This document shows, in pieces, positions 20,180 to 32,599 of a stretch of 64,000 nt of DNA. How positions within the stretch are numbered: the first letter of the stretch is position 1; every line of letters starts with the position of its first letter. Source of the stretch: Metellina segmentata. Lineage: Eukaryota > Arthropoda > Arachnida > Araneae > Tetragnathidae. The stretch covers positions 86,154,377 through 86,218,376 of the forward strand of contig OX375878.1 in assembly GCA_947359465.1 (NCBI GenBank). The letters are read 5' to 3'. The position numbers were made by a program, and so were the translations under genes. A model generated the notes under the pieces. That model was not told the DNA's origin. It searched no databases and worked only from the letters and a program-made list of their open reading frames with translations.

Positions 20180-20910
20180 TTCGACGAGATATCTTGTCAA
20201 TTTTGTTAACGACGAGATATCTCGCCCATCAAGAACTTGTCGATTTTGCTAATGATGACAAGATACGCCGTCGAGACAAAAACCTTCGAGTTGTAGGTGG
20301 CGCAAGTATGATTCCTGCCAGATGCATTCCTCTTTGGTCGTAGTTCTCTCTTCTGGGTCATTAAAACTTTCATTGGGTGTCTATTACTTGCTATTGTATG
20401 TCGTGTCTGGTCAAATATGGCCTTTGCGCCATCAAACCCCCAATTCAACCAACCAACTTGTCAAGACAAAACTGTCCTATTACTCCAAGGGGAATTAAGA
20501 TACAAGAATTAAAAACAAACAGTTCCTTATCTGGAGATGGTGACAGTTTGGAACTGGCCAATACAGAGTGGTTTTGACAAAGATAAACATGGGTTAAATA
20601 ACGGCATTATACCTCAAGCATTTAACTCTAAGGACTAAATTTGGAGATGCTACTTTCTCTCGACTATCGCGGTTGAAGAAAGTTTAACCCTTCGGATAGA
20701 TATCTTTCGATGAGGTATCTTGTCAACAGCAAAACCTGCCAGACCTTGATGAACGAGATATTTCGTCAATAGAAGAAAATCTGATCAGGTCGGTGATCTA
20801 GTCTTCATAAAAAATTGACATTATCTTGATAACGATATATTATTTCATTGGTCTCATTTAAAAAATAGTCATATCTTGATGTACGAGGTACTTCGTGGAA
20901 ACCTTTTGGA
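20180..20910. repeat. Scattered 'cgagatatctcg'-type motifs
   Basis: Variants of 'gacgagatatcttgtcaa' recur at about 20187, 20211 ('gacgagatatctcg'), 20711 ('gatgaggtatcttgtcaa'), 20752 ('gaacgagatatttcgtcaat') and 20882 ('gtacgaggtacttcgtgg'). They are half-palindromic and irregularly spaced. I cannot say whether they are decayed repeat units or binding sites. Confidence 0.4.
20385..20445 (+). repeat. SINE body-3 fragment
   Basis: 'gtatgtcgtgtctggtcaaa' followed by 'tatggcctttgcgccat' is the plus-strand form of the 3' body seen inverted at 1430, 57412 and 60195. Confidence 0.5.
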
Positions 20911-21640
20911 GGTTCAAGATATAGGTACGTCAAATACTGGTCTTTGAACGAGCTGAAACGGATGATTCTTTTCTTGTTCAGAGAAATACAACTTTCCTCG
21001 GGGAGCTGGTAATATTCGTGTTCCAATGGCAGTTAGCGGTCGAGTAAAATACAAGAAAGAGCATTTTTGCGAGGGCTGACTGAGGGATAAAAAAGGGGAA
21101 TAAAGGGAAAAGGGAAAGAGGTAAAATTCCTCTACCGCTGGATTAATGAGACTGACGTCAGCTAAATTCCCCATCCACATCAAAGAGAAAGAATTTCCTC
21201 ACAGAATATCGACATCTAAGATGAATGAATGCAGTCCCCGCTCTTTTTCGTTACTGTGGGAGAGCGGTATTTTGTTAGCTGCGTTATTAACGTTTTCCCA
21301 GGAATAAAATGAGGGAATTCTCGTTGTGAAGGAGGGAGGAATGGGGAAAAAGAGAGGGAATCGTGTAAGCAAACCGCATATTATGTTTTCGATGCTCCGA
21401 AAGAATTGCTTATCGAGAGAGAACTCTAATGAAAGAATGGTTTGAGAAGAATGCGTCTGATTGCTTTCGAAACTGGCTGAAGTTTCTGGAAAAACTGTGT
21501 TTTGCTTAGGACTTAATCTAATCATTAATTATACATGGAGAGAAGAGTTCCGGCACTGATAAATTGTGAGGCGAGCTTTGAAGTCCACATGCAAATCATC
21601 AGAGAATCCTAATTTACAAAAAAAAAAAAAAAAAAAAGCG
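20911..21640. other. No gene recognised; poly-A tract
   Basis: A 108-codon minus frame (21199-21525) and an 89-codon minus frame (20914-21183) are present. Neither has a recognisable domain or convincing splice context. An uninterrupted A run of about 20 bases lies at about 21618-21637. Confidence 0.4.
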
Positions 21641-22972
21641 AGTCAGATTATATTTACAAATATAAGATACAAATTTTAGTATCTGCTTTTAATGCATTAA
21701 GTTTTCAATGGAAGAAGTTATAAACTGTTGCTGAAGAAATTCAAATTCAGCTCGTTAATTTTAAATAACCATATTCTCATTGGAGTGTTTCTCATATCTC
21801 TGATATTTTCAAATGAATTGAAGCATTAAAGAGTTTTTATCTACTTCCCTTTAAAATTATGATGTTATGAAATGAGTTTTATGAAGCTATGCTTTACGTC
21901 TTTTGTAAAACGGACTACATTTATTTCGAGTCGAATTACAACTCAAGTAAGTTGTCGAAGTATAACGGTAAGGTATTAATGACGTTTTCGTTTTATTGAA
22001 CTTCGTAAATAAAATCGCAAAAAGGATTTTTAAATATTGTTAACAAACATTTTCAACGACATTGAAATGAACACGCTGAAGCAATCGTAGGATTTCTTGG
22101 AAACACAGCATATACAAGACTCGAAATCAAAACGATTCAAGAGTAATAATAAAAGCATCTCATACTTTTCTGATGAACAATACAAAGTCTTAGTTTTCTG
22201 AATTTTAATGTATTAACTTTTAAAATGGATTTCAGGTATTTTAGTTTTCAGGTGACGATTTCATTACAATTTATGTGTGTCAAAATGTCCAAAAACATGC
22301 GTGATAAACAGAAGAAATATTATAGAAACGTCAACAGGAAGAAAGATAGAAAGACGGGAATCCAAGAAGATCCGGACATCTTATGCTGAGTGTCAACGGG
22401 CTTGTCAGTTCTTGAAAGTATAGGCATCTCACCTTAAAAATGAACAAACTGATGATACGAGTGCGCCAACTACCATAAACACTCAGTTTGACTCAAATAG
22501 CATATCTGGTGACATGGAGTTTAACAAATAGAGGTAAGTTATGAGCCACAATCTTCAACATCAACAGCTAGTGCACCTATTGTGATACATTTGCTAAACG
22601 ATAAACGTTTGATGTGTGAAATTGAAACAGTCTTGTACAAATTTCTTTCGCTCTCACTTCACCATATGACCTTTAATGGTTTTACACCTTAACGGACATA
22701 ATGGTTCTACACCTTAACGGACAAAATGACCTCACTGATGTATTCGACATCTTAAACTTAGCGTCCGTGTCCCGACACAGCCCCGTCCATTTTTTTAGTT
22801 TAAAGGTATTTTCATTCATTGGGATATTATACCTTTTGAGAACAATTTATGAAAGCTAATTGAAAGTGATGGATAAAATGTTCGTGACAAACTGTAACAA
22901 GTGATGGTCCTCCTCTAAAATAATTTCGCTATGAAACTTTATAAAGGTAGACAAAGTCATATTTCAGATAAG
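21641..22972. other. No gene recognised; small duplication
   Basis: A 27-bp direct duplication, 'acaccttaacggacataatg' then 'acaccttaacggacaaaatg', lies at about 22683-22732. The patch at 22290-22560 has better base composition and short open stretches, perhaps an old TE fragment, but I cannot name it. Confidence 0.4.
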
Positions 22973-23262
22973 TTGGTAGATAGTTAGTTAATTTACGTCA
23001 CGCTGGAGTAACGCAACGGGCTATTGCGATGGTCTGTTTGTTATCCCGATGGGATATATCCCAGGACAACCCATAGTCATTTTAAACCACGGTCAGATGA
23101 CAACGTCAGCACCTGAGCCGACACCTCAATTCAAGCACCTCCAATGTGAGGACATTAACGGCTGAATTAACGTATACTAGCCCCCGAAGGCATGGGACCG
23201 ATAACTCGCAACTCTCTTTTTGTTAACACGTTACTATTCCAACCGTGTTACCGCGGTCCTCA
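22973..23262 (-). repeat. tRNA-derived SINE, head B (minus)
   Basis: Inverted SINE: tail 'gtagatagttagttaattta', 'cgcaacgggctattg', 'aaaccacggtcagatgac', 'cacctgagccgacacc', then the B box region 'ataactcgcaactctc' and a head end near 'ccgtgttaccgcgg'. Confidence 0.75.
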
Positions 23263-23846
23263 TTTTCCAGATAAAATAGCCTGCACTAACTCGGTATTGA
23301 AGGGACATCTTCGGGAATAGCGTTGAAGCTGCGTAAAGTGCTGAACATTTGATGTACCATTCAACGCATAGAAACGCATGCCGCCCAGGATATCACTACA
23401 GTGCAGCTACGTGTCCATGAGTGATTTAGAGAAGGCTTTCAACCCATAAGCTGGGATTGGAGCACGTAGGTTGAGTGCAATGATCATCCGATTCAGCGAC
23501 AAGTCACTGCTAATTCTACAGTCGTACTATTGACGGACAGATGAACAGTGCTATGGCCATTCATTCGACCTATCACCCGAGCAAATATATCTAATGGCCT
23601 TGCGTAAATTGGGCAGTGTGCGGAGTCTCGGATATGCTTCCTACAAATGGCCTGGCACAATAGCGTATTGTTGTCTTCAGTGGATGGTAGGACAATAGGC
23701 ATGATGGTCTCGTAGTTACCAGGAAATTACTAGGACCTGTGTCTAATATCACACTGCTTGGATCAGGGGGGTATAATACTAATAGTAATACGGTAAGCTA
23801 GCTGTTTCAGATCATTGTAAACTGCAGGTAGTTTCAAAAACAATTT
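23263..23846. other. Unassigned GC-richer patch
   Basis: Base composition is closer to coding or TE sequence, and a 69-codon minus frame lies at 23493-23702. No motif is recognisable. It may be a decayed transposon, but I cannot support a family. Confidence 0.3.
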
Positions 23847-24176
23847 CCGGTATAGTGGTTAAGGTGTTAGCCTCTAGATCGGAAGGTTCCTGGTTCAAAT
23901 CCGGGTCCGGGCATGGATGTTTGTAAGCGTATGGTGTAGAGGCGGCTGGTGCACCTTAAATCTGTCGTGTCCGAAAGTCCTCACGTTGGGTGGGTGAGGA
24001 AGTTTGGAGAGTGGGGTGCCAGCTCAGGTGTTGCCTCGTCATCTGACCGTGGTTCAAAATTACGAGGTGTGGTCCACGAATCATTCCCTTAAGGGATTGA
24101 TCCCGGACAGTCGTGAATAGCCAATTGTGTTGCTATAGTACGACGTTAATTAAAAATTACCAATTACTATTACCAT
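23847..24176 (+). mobile_element. tRNA-derived SINE, head A, near full length
   Basis: Head 'ccggtatagtggttaagg' with A box, then B box 'cctggttcaaatccggg' (23890-23906), 'cacgttgggtgggtgagg', 'ggagagtggggtgccagctc', 'atctgaccgtggttcaaaat', 'ttaagggattgatcccgg', 'gaatagccaattgtgttgc', and a tail of (ATTACC)-like repeats. It is the plus-strand sister of the complete copy at 10681-11006. The head is tRNA-like but does not form an acceptor stem, so it is a SINE promoter and not a tRNA gene. Confidence 0.88.
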
Positions 24177-24184
24177 TCCTGTTG

Positions 24185-24318
24185 CAAGAATGTCGCCAGC
24201 TCAGCTGTAGATTTCCAACGTGGTTCCAGGGTCCGGAAGCGTCGCTGTAACTCGTCCCACAAATGTTCCATGAGGTTTAGGACGGGACTCTGAGCAGGCC
24301 ACGGAAGACGTCCAAACG
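24185..24318 (-). pseudogene. Tc1-like transposase fragment
   Basis: Reading minus, one open frame gives 'PWPAQSPVLNLMEHLWDEL' and then 'QRRFRTLEP'. This is the C-terminal catalytic block of Tc1-type transposases (usual form SPDLNPIEHLW). The catalytic Glu is kept but the SPD Asp is Val. Only about 40 codons survive, wedged between two SINEs. Confidence 0.8.
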
Positions 24319-24326
24319 TCCACGCT

Positions 24327-24972
24327 ACGCCAACTTAAAGACATTTGAAGTCACGACATATGTAACATGTATCAAGCCCCACGTACACAACAGCCTTTGG
24401 TTAGATCGAGTTTCGAGCTCGTGAGTCTTCTGTTGCTAATCTCTCGTCATCTGGTTCAAAATTACGAGGTGCTGTCCTCGGATCTTTCCCTTAAGGGACT
24501 GATCCCGGACCGTCGTAAAAAACCCGTTGTGTTGTTCTAGTACGACGTTAACTAAAATTACCATTACCGTTACCATTAAAAAACAATTTGAAGAAGCATA
24601 CAGTTTGAATATATATTTATAATATAGAATTCGTAATCATTCAGATGATGTATTTTTCAGCTATCAAAAGTGTATTCACAACGAAACGGGTCTCGATTGC
24701 CCGGTTAGTTAAGTTGCACATAGATTAGCAACGGAATGTTTTTAGTTAACGTCGTTCTAGAGCAACGCAACGGGCTATTGACAACCGTCCGGGATCAATC
24801 CCTTAAGGGAAAGATCCGATGACAACACCTCGTAATTTTGAACCACGGTCAGATGCCGAGAGATTAGCAACGGAAGACTCACGAGAAACTCGTACTAAGC
24901 AAAGGCCGTTGTGAACGTGGGGCTTGATACACCTTAAATATGTTGTGACTTCAAACGTCTTCAATTTGGCGT
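24327..24972. repeat. Large inverted repeat of a chimeric SINE
   Basis: The left arm 24327-24553 and right arm 24744-24972 are reverse complements with scattered mismatches, around a 190-bp spacer. Each arm contains an unusual junction: a SINE 3' body in one orientation is fused to a SINE head in the other ('cagatgccgagagattagca' on the right; the inverse at about 24433-24455). Because both arms share this junction, the locus was inverted-duplicated after the chimera formed. A transcript could fold into a hairpin of more than 200 bp. Confidence 0.85.
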
Positions 24973-25145
24973 GGTGTGGACATTTGGAGAGTGGGGTGTC
25001 AGTTCAAGTGTTGGCTTCTTCAGCTGAACGTGATTAAAAATTACGAGGTGTTGTCCTTGGATTTTTCCTTTCGGGATGGATCCCTGACAATCGTCAATAG
25101 ACAGTTGTGTTTCACCAGTGTGACGTAAATTCAATAACCTATCCA
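24744..25145 (+). repeat. Chimeric SINE: inverted body + head + body
   Basis: From left to right: an inverted SINE 3' body (24744-24855), a plus-strand head (24856-24930), and a plus-strand body ('ttggcgtggtgtggac', 'gagagtggggtgtcagttca', 'aaaattacgaggtgttgtcc') ending in a degenerate tail near 25145. The left half is also the right arm of the inverted repeat. Confidence 0.75.
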
Positions 25146-25314
25146 ATTAAAAACATTCTACAGTAGCCAACAAGATCCTCTGATTTATCCCAGAGGAAAA
25201 GGCTTCAGGTACCAAGGGATGGGGCTCTATTTATAGGCCAAGAAAAAACTTGAGAAAACAAAACTCTACGTTGGTTGGTTTTTGATATTGCAACAACTTG
25301 TTAGTGATATTGCA

Positions 25315-26140
25315 CAGGGTATCCTAAAAGTTCCCGTACTGATGATTCGGGAATTTTTTATGCAAAAACAACAAACTTTAAAACAATTATTTTTATGCTA
25401 ATGGTGAAAAGCACTTTTAACATAACGAAGGAAAAAAATTAGATTTACATTTATAATAAATGTCCGAAATTTCCGCCCTTTTCCTGGAGGCAAAGCTGAA
25501 GTCGTTTGCGTTTATTTTTGGAAACGCGTTTCAAGATGCTGGGAATGACTTCTTGTATCCTTTGAGTAATGGCAATTTTCAAATCACCTATTGTTCAATG
25601 ATTATCTTCATAAACTTTGTTCGTTAAATATTCCCACAGAAAAAAAGTCAGGGATGCACAGATCAGAGAACGAGGTGGCCAAAAATTTCTTAAGATGAGT
25701 CAATCGCCAAAAAAATCTTGAAGCATGCCAATTGTTTCATAATTTGTATGGCAGGTTGCAACGTCTTGTTGGAACCAAGACTCTCGTTCATTTACTTCTA
25801 ATAATACAACAAATTGTTTAATAAGTTGAAATAGCGTATCTTTATACGGTATTGCTTCATTTGGATATTTATGTCGACAAAATTCTTTACATCTTTCATA
25901 TGATTTACATTCAAAATAAGCCTCAAACAGCGCAAATCTCTGAATGCGTGATGACTTAAACTAGCAATAAAGAACCAAATGACGTGGAACTTTATTATCG
26001 CATAACTTGAGTGCGAAGAAAGTCAAACGATAGAAATTAGAGTCGATAGAACTATAAGCAGACGATAAATTCAATAATTAAAAAAACACGGGCAATACAC
26101 TTTTTAAAAGATGGAGTACGGGAACTTTTAAGACACCCTG
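25315..26140 (-). mobile_element. Mariner-like transposon, internally deleted
   Basis: Terminal inverted repeats match over about 26 bp: left 'cagggtatcctaaaagttcc' (from 25315); right, reverse-complemented from 26140, 'cagggtgtcttaaaagttcc'; both continue with 'cgtact'. The right flank is TA as expected and the left flank is CA, probably a mutated TA. The 826-bp length, against about 1.3 kb for whole elements, and the gap in the transposase show an internal deletion. Confidence 0.85.
25447..25960 (-). pseudogene. Mariner/Tc1-superfamily transposase, broken
   Basis: Reading minus, an N-terminal helix-turn-helix piece appears first ('FALFEAYFECKSYERCKEF', 'AIPYKDTLFQLINK'). A stop and a jump follow, and then the catalytic block: 'WFQQDVATCHTNYETIG', 'LQDFFGDWLI', 'NFWPPRS', and a tail 'RVSKNKRKRLQLCLQ' near the end. 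The third catalytic Asp position is not preserved (PDL is altered) and several stops and frame changes occur. The family is clear, the copy non-functional. Confidence 0.8.
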
Positions 26141-28672
26141 TAGCATGGAGAAAAATACTAAAAGCCCGCTGAACCTATTCGAACTACAATATTCACGAGT
26201 TTGGGCTAAAACATTTCTTTCATTTGCTGTTGACATTTTAACATGGCTTACTTACTATATAACCTGCTCGGTAAATACTCTTGGTGTAAATTTCCTTTTC
26301 CTTTATTTTATTCCATTCCGAATGTTAGAAGCTTAAACTGCACAGAAAAGATTTAAATGACAGTCTTGAAAACTTACATGTTGCGGAAAACATGAAATTT
26401 TGTTTCCAGGAGAAAATTAATTCATACAAGTTTTTGCGTTCTCGCCATAATTACAAAAACTTATTTGGATCATAACTTTGTGCTAAAAAAAGATTACAAA
26501 AGTGTGATTACATTTTAGGAAGGAACAAAAAATGTGCGCGGGAAAAAGATTAACCTAATGACTGTGAAAAAACTAAAACGAGTTTAAATGTAGCCACTGC
26601 ATCTACTTTCAGTTAAGAGCACAGAGGAAAAGAATAAATAGCTGATCTTTATCTCTTACATTACAGCTTTTTTTCGACACTAGAGTACAATACTGGAGTC
26701 ATAAAATGTAATGCTAAAAACTTCCACCTCATTTGCATTAATTTATTGAAAGAGACTCGGTTCGAAGTACGAAACCAACCAACGAAATTTAAATTACTAA
26801 TACCTAGTTAAAAAATTTTTAATTCCTTTTCTAATTGATGCAATGTAATGAAACTAAAAATATAACATAAAATGGGCACCTGAATTGATATCGTCAAAAC
26901 TTTTTTGTTGCAGTTGCAATTAACCTAATACTGTTAGAAACGTAGCTATTCTGTGTTACATCGATAATTTCGGATTTTTTTGCCAAGGCCGTTGCCACCA
27001 CTAATAAACATAGAGTGTAGCTGTATCTTTATTATTTAAAATTTTAACGTTGTAATAATGTTAATATAATAATAACGTCAAAACTAAGGCTTCAAGTTAT
27101 ATACTTAGATATTCTGTACTTTTTCATGCAAGTAGCCTTTTTACAAACACTATTAAGATTTAGTTTTATCTATCTTGAATATTTAAGGTTGTCTGCTGAA
27201 ATATCAAAACCTAATGCAAATTAATAAAAAAAGTTTAGCAGTTCTGTAGTTTCAATGATTCCCAGAAACACTTAAAACACATAACTGTATAGATAAAGAA
27301 CTTTCTAGCTAGAGTTGCAGAACTTTATGAAATCATAATTGCAGTGATAATTAAAATATGATTAAGTTGAATAATTACGTTTCTATAACTAAACTATGGA
27401 TTAAAATCACATATTTTTTTCCCAAAAAAAAATTACATTTGTTTTGCTGAAATTATTTAAGAGGATATTAAAGTGGAATAATAACGTTTTACTCGGGAGC
27501 AATCAACTTTTCAATAGCAGACAACTTTCGGATTCATGACAAAATTCACGATACGATTCCCGGAAGACATTTTAAAGTATCATTCAGCATAATTCTTGAT
27601 TTAAAATATAATATAAGTGTTGGTTATTATAGTTACATATACATCAATAAAAACAATATAAAGATAATAAAATCAAGTATAGAAGATAACTTTTACGCAC
27701 TTTTAGTACATTAATAGTAATTATAATAGTAATATTAATAAGTAATTTAGTATATTATAGTAAGTCTTACAAAAAAAAAAAAGATGTTCTCCAATTGAGA
27801 TTTTGGGACATCTATCTGATTTGAAAATGTTCCTTGGTCATCTAATTCGAATTATTTACTTGAAAAATTGTTTGGGGTTATCCTTGAAATGTTTTTATTT
27901 CTAAGCGCAAATGATAAATTCATATTGCTTCTAAATTTTGAACTTTTAGTGTAAAATATTGCTTAATCTATATGCTTTTTACAAAATTTTAGGTTGTTAC
28001 AGCAATTTTGTTTCACGATTGAGCGACACACTTATTACATGGAATTCATTTGATTTATGTGTATAAACTATTATGTGATTTAAAATTTTGACAGAGCCCA
28101 CAAAATTAATGCGCATGGGACATTTATCAATTTTTGCTAATTTATCAACATTTCTGACCACGTTTAATGCCATAACTTCTAAATGGCTTTTTTTTTTACC
28201 AAACTTGATCTATTCACTTTTAACAAATTAAATCTGCAAAAATTTTATAACAATATAATAATAACTTTAAAAGTACACTTCCCCTTAAAGATATCCAATG
28301 GTATGAGAGAATAACACAATTTACCTTTCCGAAGTTTGTCGAAAAAATATTTTTCAACACATGAGACGAGCTTGATGGATCAACTAATGGATCTAACCTT
28401 TACAAATTACAAAACGATGGCCCCAGGTAATATTTACGACAGCTGTTTCTTTTCTCTTCTTCTTCACTCTTATAATGTTAAGTAAAATTTGTTTTTGCTA
28501 AATATTTGCATGCTGGTACGTTTGGTTTATCGCTTTACTGTCATTTGTTTTTGCTACACGAGAAACAATTAAAAGTATAAGACTACTCTTGTATGTTGGG
28601 AAATGTTAACACAACAGTACGCGAGTCTAAAGATCTTATAGCGACATTTTTTTTTTATTTCCTCTGCTTTTC
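26141..28672. other. Long AT-rich stretch, no gene
   Basis: About 2.5 kb with stops in all frames, A/T runs and no repeat unit that I can tie to other parts of the window. A 63-codon frame at 26145-26336 is unremarkable. Confidence 0.5.
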
Positions 28673-28808
28673 TTCGTTATTTGACCATGGTTCAAAATTA
28701 CCTGCTAATGTCCTCTGATCTTTCCCTAGGGTATTGATCCCAGACCGTCGTCAATACGTCGTTGTGTTGCTCCAATACGATATTAATTAAAATATCTACC
28801 TACCTCCT
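28673..28808 (+). repeat. SINE 3' fragment
   Basis: 'atttgaccatggttcaaaat' begins the shared 3' body. It continues with 'tgatctttccctagggtatt', 'gatcccagaccgtcgtcaat' and 'cgttgtgttgctcc', and ends in the tail 'atctacctacct'. The head is missing. Confidence 0.75.
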
Positions 28809-29809
28809 CTTTTCTTCTAAAATAAAAAAAGTTATTGTTTTAATCTTTTTAAATTTTTCATGAAAGAAAACAAAATGTGCGATTTGTTTATAGTTTGTAG
28901 TAAAAATTATAAAATTAAAGATCCACGTTGAAAATGTAAATTAATAGATCCACTGATTAACTCGATTTCAAACTTGAAGATAGTTTAATATTCACATGGA
29001 AATATAAATGAAACGAATGTCTGGCACTTGACTTTACATCATTCGCTTTCCAGTACTTCTGTAACCTGTTACTAAAACTCTTAAGTGCAGTTCACGTGTA
29101 TAAGTGTTGAGTCATAATGGATTTTCTGCTGTAACATAAAATGCAGTCAGGAGTGTCAACAATATTTTAATAAAATAAGTGTACACAGACAGCCATGGCC
29201 TGTCAGGAATTGAGGAAATATCAAATTAGAGCGAAAATTAGTAAACCTTTTTATCTGATCCTGATCATGTGATCAAATCTGGTAGTAGCGAGATCACACA
29301 CACACACACCATACAATGTTTTAAGGCTAAATATCTTTATTAAACAAGATGTATGGTCAAATTGGAACCAATTCCTTTCTGTTGCGCGTGATAACAAATT
29401 TTCAATGGATTTCTCCATTATATGGCAAATAATGTGTGATTTCTTTGGATTCCTTCATAATAGTAATAAGGTAAAAATATTATTGCTGAGGTCAATTTTC
29501 AAATCGTTTTGATGTTTTACATACCAACCAGACCTTTGTATACATATAACTACATTTGGGATAACTGACAAAATACATAAAAATCTGTACATTATTCCAA
29601 TTTAAGAGTCCAAAAGTTTCAACTTTCTTTCAAGAAGATCACGTTTTGCTTCGCAAACCAAATGGGAATTCGAAGCCTATTGGATAACAGCCACCACTGG
29701 CAACGCTCATTGTCAAATGCGGCCAAATTCGAATTGCGAAGAGATCCAATCGGCGTGACGTCACAATCTCTTTCGAAAATATAAATATTTAACTGAAAAT
29801 TATTTATTA
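28809..29809. other. AT-rich DNA, no gene; short CA run
   Basis: A (CA)n run lies at about 29295-29308. Nothing else is supported. Confidence 0.4.
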
Positions 29810-30490
29810 AAAGAAAATCGAATTATTTTGGTACCTATCAGGTGTAAATTTTCCGCAGATTTCAAATCCATTGAAATTTTCAATTTATCTTTAACGATCC
29901 CAATTTTACAAAAAAGAACTAAACAATGCCAATCCAAATTTTTTTTATGTTTTGCTTTCCTTTGCTGGAAGCGTTTGAGCACAGGAAATGGAATCTGATT
30001 TCTCGATCGCGAAGGTCACATGAAAAAAAATATAAAAGTTACTGTTAAAAAATAATTTTTTTAAAGAAATCATGTTTTTAGGTATCGATCAAATGTGAAA
30101 ATTTTCCGCAGATTTTAAATCCGTTAAAATTTCTACTCTATCTTTAACGATCTAGGAGATAGAAAAGAACTACAAGACTCCAGTTAAAACTTTATTTGTT
30201 TTTTTCGTCTGCTGAAAAATCGTTGCACGCAAAATGAAACGGAAACACGGAAAAAATAAATTTAGAATATGTCATCTCTCTATGGTGTTGCCATTCTAAA
30301 GAAAACAATAATAATATTAAAAGCCATTAATTTCCTTTAAAAAGTTCTAGATTGAATTTTAAAATTCGGGTGCCGTAGAAAAATTGAAAAAAATTCGGGC
30401 TATCTGTGTGCCAAATCCCATTATTGTAAGTTCCATAGATCCGTCAGGACAGTCTACACACAGACAAACAAACACTTCATTTTATCATAG
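29810..30490. repeat. ~251-bp diverged duplication and repeat end
   Basis: 'aaattttccgcagatttcaa' (about 29847) recurs as 'aaattttccgcagattttaa' (about 30098), with matching flanks ('tatctttaacgat', 'aaagaact') for at least 100 bp. At 30430-30480 the sequence becomes 'ccgtcaggacagtctacaca' and 'cagacaaacaaacacttcat', resembling the ends of the diverged repeats at 42.4 and 62.8 kb. Confidence 0.6.
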
Positions 30491-32519
30491 TAGAGACTAG
30501 CAATATAAAGTCGAGTGTGTATACAACTGCTGACATTCGCACAGATAATTTCATAATATGGTCCGATTTCGATAGATCAGTGGATATTAAACTGACTCTA
30601 CTTTATTTCAATTTTCTTGTTTGCTTAACATTCCAACAACATTGATGTAGCGACGAAACATGACTGTCAAGACTTCAATCCTTTCATTGTGTGTGAATAT
30701 CACTATTTACGTAAACTCAAAATAAATTTTGGTCTATAAGCTATGTCAAATGCAAAGCTTTCTATGTAATGATCTAAGTGTGTGTATCGGCAGCTGGATG
30801 AGACACACTAGAATTTATTGCTAGTGCTAAGATTCAGTATACATATATCGATAGTTTATTTTAAAAAATAGAAACTTCTTCACAGTACATTTGAGATAAT
30901 GTACAAATTTTGATCTGTCATGTCAGTAATCCAAAATGTGGGGTATTGCATTTACCGACGTGGTTGGGATATGATAGATCAAAACTACTAAAGATTTGAC
31001 AGCAATTTATAGTTTTGTATCCTATTGTTATCACTATAAAGAAATTCGAAGAATTACACATTTTTCTCATAAAATAACGAGATTCATTGAAAATTTATCT
31101 TTAAGTAGAACAGCATGGAATTGGTTACAGTTTGACCAAATAAATGCAAACAATAGTGTTCAGACAAAAAGCAATCTAAAGTGTAAGAAACAATGCCAAA
31201 AAAATCTTATAGACGATGATTTTTAAGTGTTTTGTACTTTTTACGGTAGAAAGTGGAATATTTTAGTTTGTCTAATTGTTACGTTATGGTTTAAGTATTT
31301 TTAAGAAAAACTTGGAATAATTATTCGATTATATTCATGAGAGGTTAAAAAAGAAAGACAGCTGGTAATCAATCGATAATTTCTCCCTAATTTGGAAATG
31401 AAAAGCTTTATAACCCCTAAAATAGTTAGATGAACACACGATTATTTTTTCTATTTGAATTTTATGTTTAGAAGTTAAAATTGGTAGATTTAATTACATC
31501 AAGAGTAAAATGCTTATTGTTTTAGTTGTTATATAACTAAAACGTCTGTTCCTTTTGAGTCACTCACTGCAATAATGCATTTATTCACAAAGAGATTGAA
31601 TGGATATTTATAGAATAAATATAAATTAAAGTTTCATTAAGTCAACACGTAACATCGAAAACTAAGATGTAGCTCCTTTTAAAGTGCAAAGTTTTTAATT
31701 AGGTAATTATTCGCCTTTATGATTTTGTGTGTTTTCTTTTCATTTTACATGATTAAAACGGTGGTCGATAATATAATATTTGATTAAATTTGTTTGTTTT
31801 AAGGAATAACATGCAATACTGAAAAAATAATAATTCACGAAAGAATGTTTTCAAATAGTTATACCGATATTCAGTAATGAGTATTTTAATAACTCAAAAA
31901 GCAGAAAGAAAGGAAAATGTTTCCTATTAAAGTAATGGATTTGCTTAAATTCACATTTATTCTCCTATCCTTCACAACCTGTTTAATTGTTCTACGATAT
32001 TACATTGTCGACGTAATTGATGATAGTCAATAATTTAAATGAACTTCAAACAAATTCATTTACACTAGCTTAACGTAGCTTATTTTCTAAAGTTTCTAAT
32101 CTTTTAAAACCATTTCTGTATTTTGACAACACTATAAATCATTCTAAACGAAAACGAAATTTTAACGAACATTTAATTAAAGTAACATAAATTTATAGCC
32201 GTTATTAGTTGCTCATTAGTAAGCTAACATTTTTCATTTTTTGAATTCACAGATTACAGTATGATGATCTTATCCAACAAACATAGAAACGTGAAATGGC
32301 TTTTAACAAAATAGTTAACCTTCCAAGGTATGCTTAATCGATCTATATGCATTATGCACAGTGAATTAACAATAATAAGGCATAACTATTCTCAAAACTT
32401 TTGCTGCTAAACACGAAAGTGTTGTTAATATACTTTTATTTCAATATTCTCTGGCTTACGTTCACAATCCAATCCTTTAAATTAAAAAACAAGCTAGGTT
32501 TCTCCGAATTTTTCGCAAT
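30491..32519. other. Long AT-rich stretch, no gene
   Basis: About 2 kb of AT-rich DNA. A 76-codon plus frame at 30996-31226 has no recognisable domain. Confidence 0.5.
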
Positions 32520-32566
32520 TGTACAATGTTGTACAATTGTTGTTGTACAATTGTACAATTGTCTGG
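32520..32566. repeat. TTGTACAA palindrome cluster
   Basis: 'attgtacaatgttgtacaat' is followed by 'tgttgttgtacaattgtaca', giving four TTGTACAA palindromes within about 45 bp. Confidence 0.8.
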
Positions 32567-32599
32567 CTATAGTAGAAATGCTTATGAGGTGCAGTTTTT

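Noticed and set aside
21199..21525. 108-codon minus frame as a gene
   Set aside because: Composition is somewhat better than background but there is no domain, signal peptide or convincing splice site.
23493..23702. 69-codon minus frame as a transposase remnant
   Set aside because: Base composition suggests an old element, but no transposase motif could be matched in any frame.
23847..23915. tRNA gene
   Set aside because: A and B boxes are present but no acceptor stem can be formed, and the sequence continues into a dispersed SINE body.
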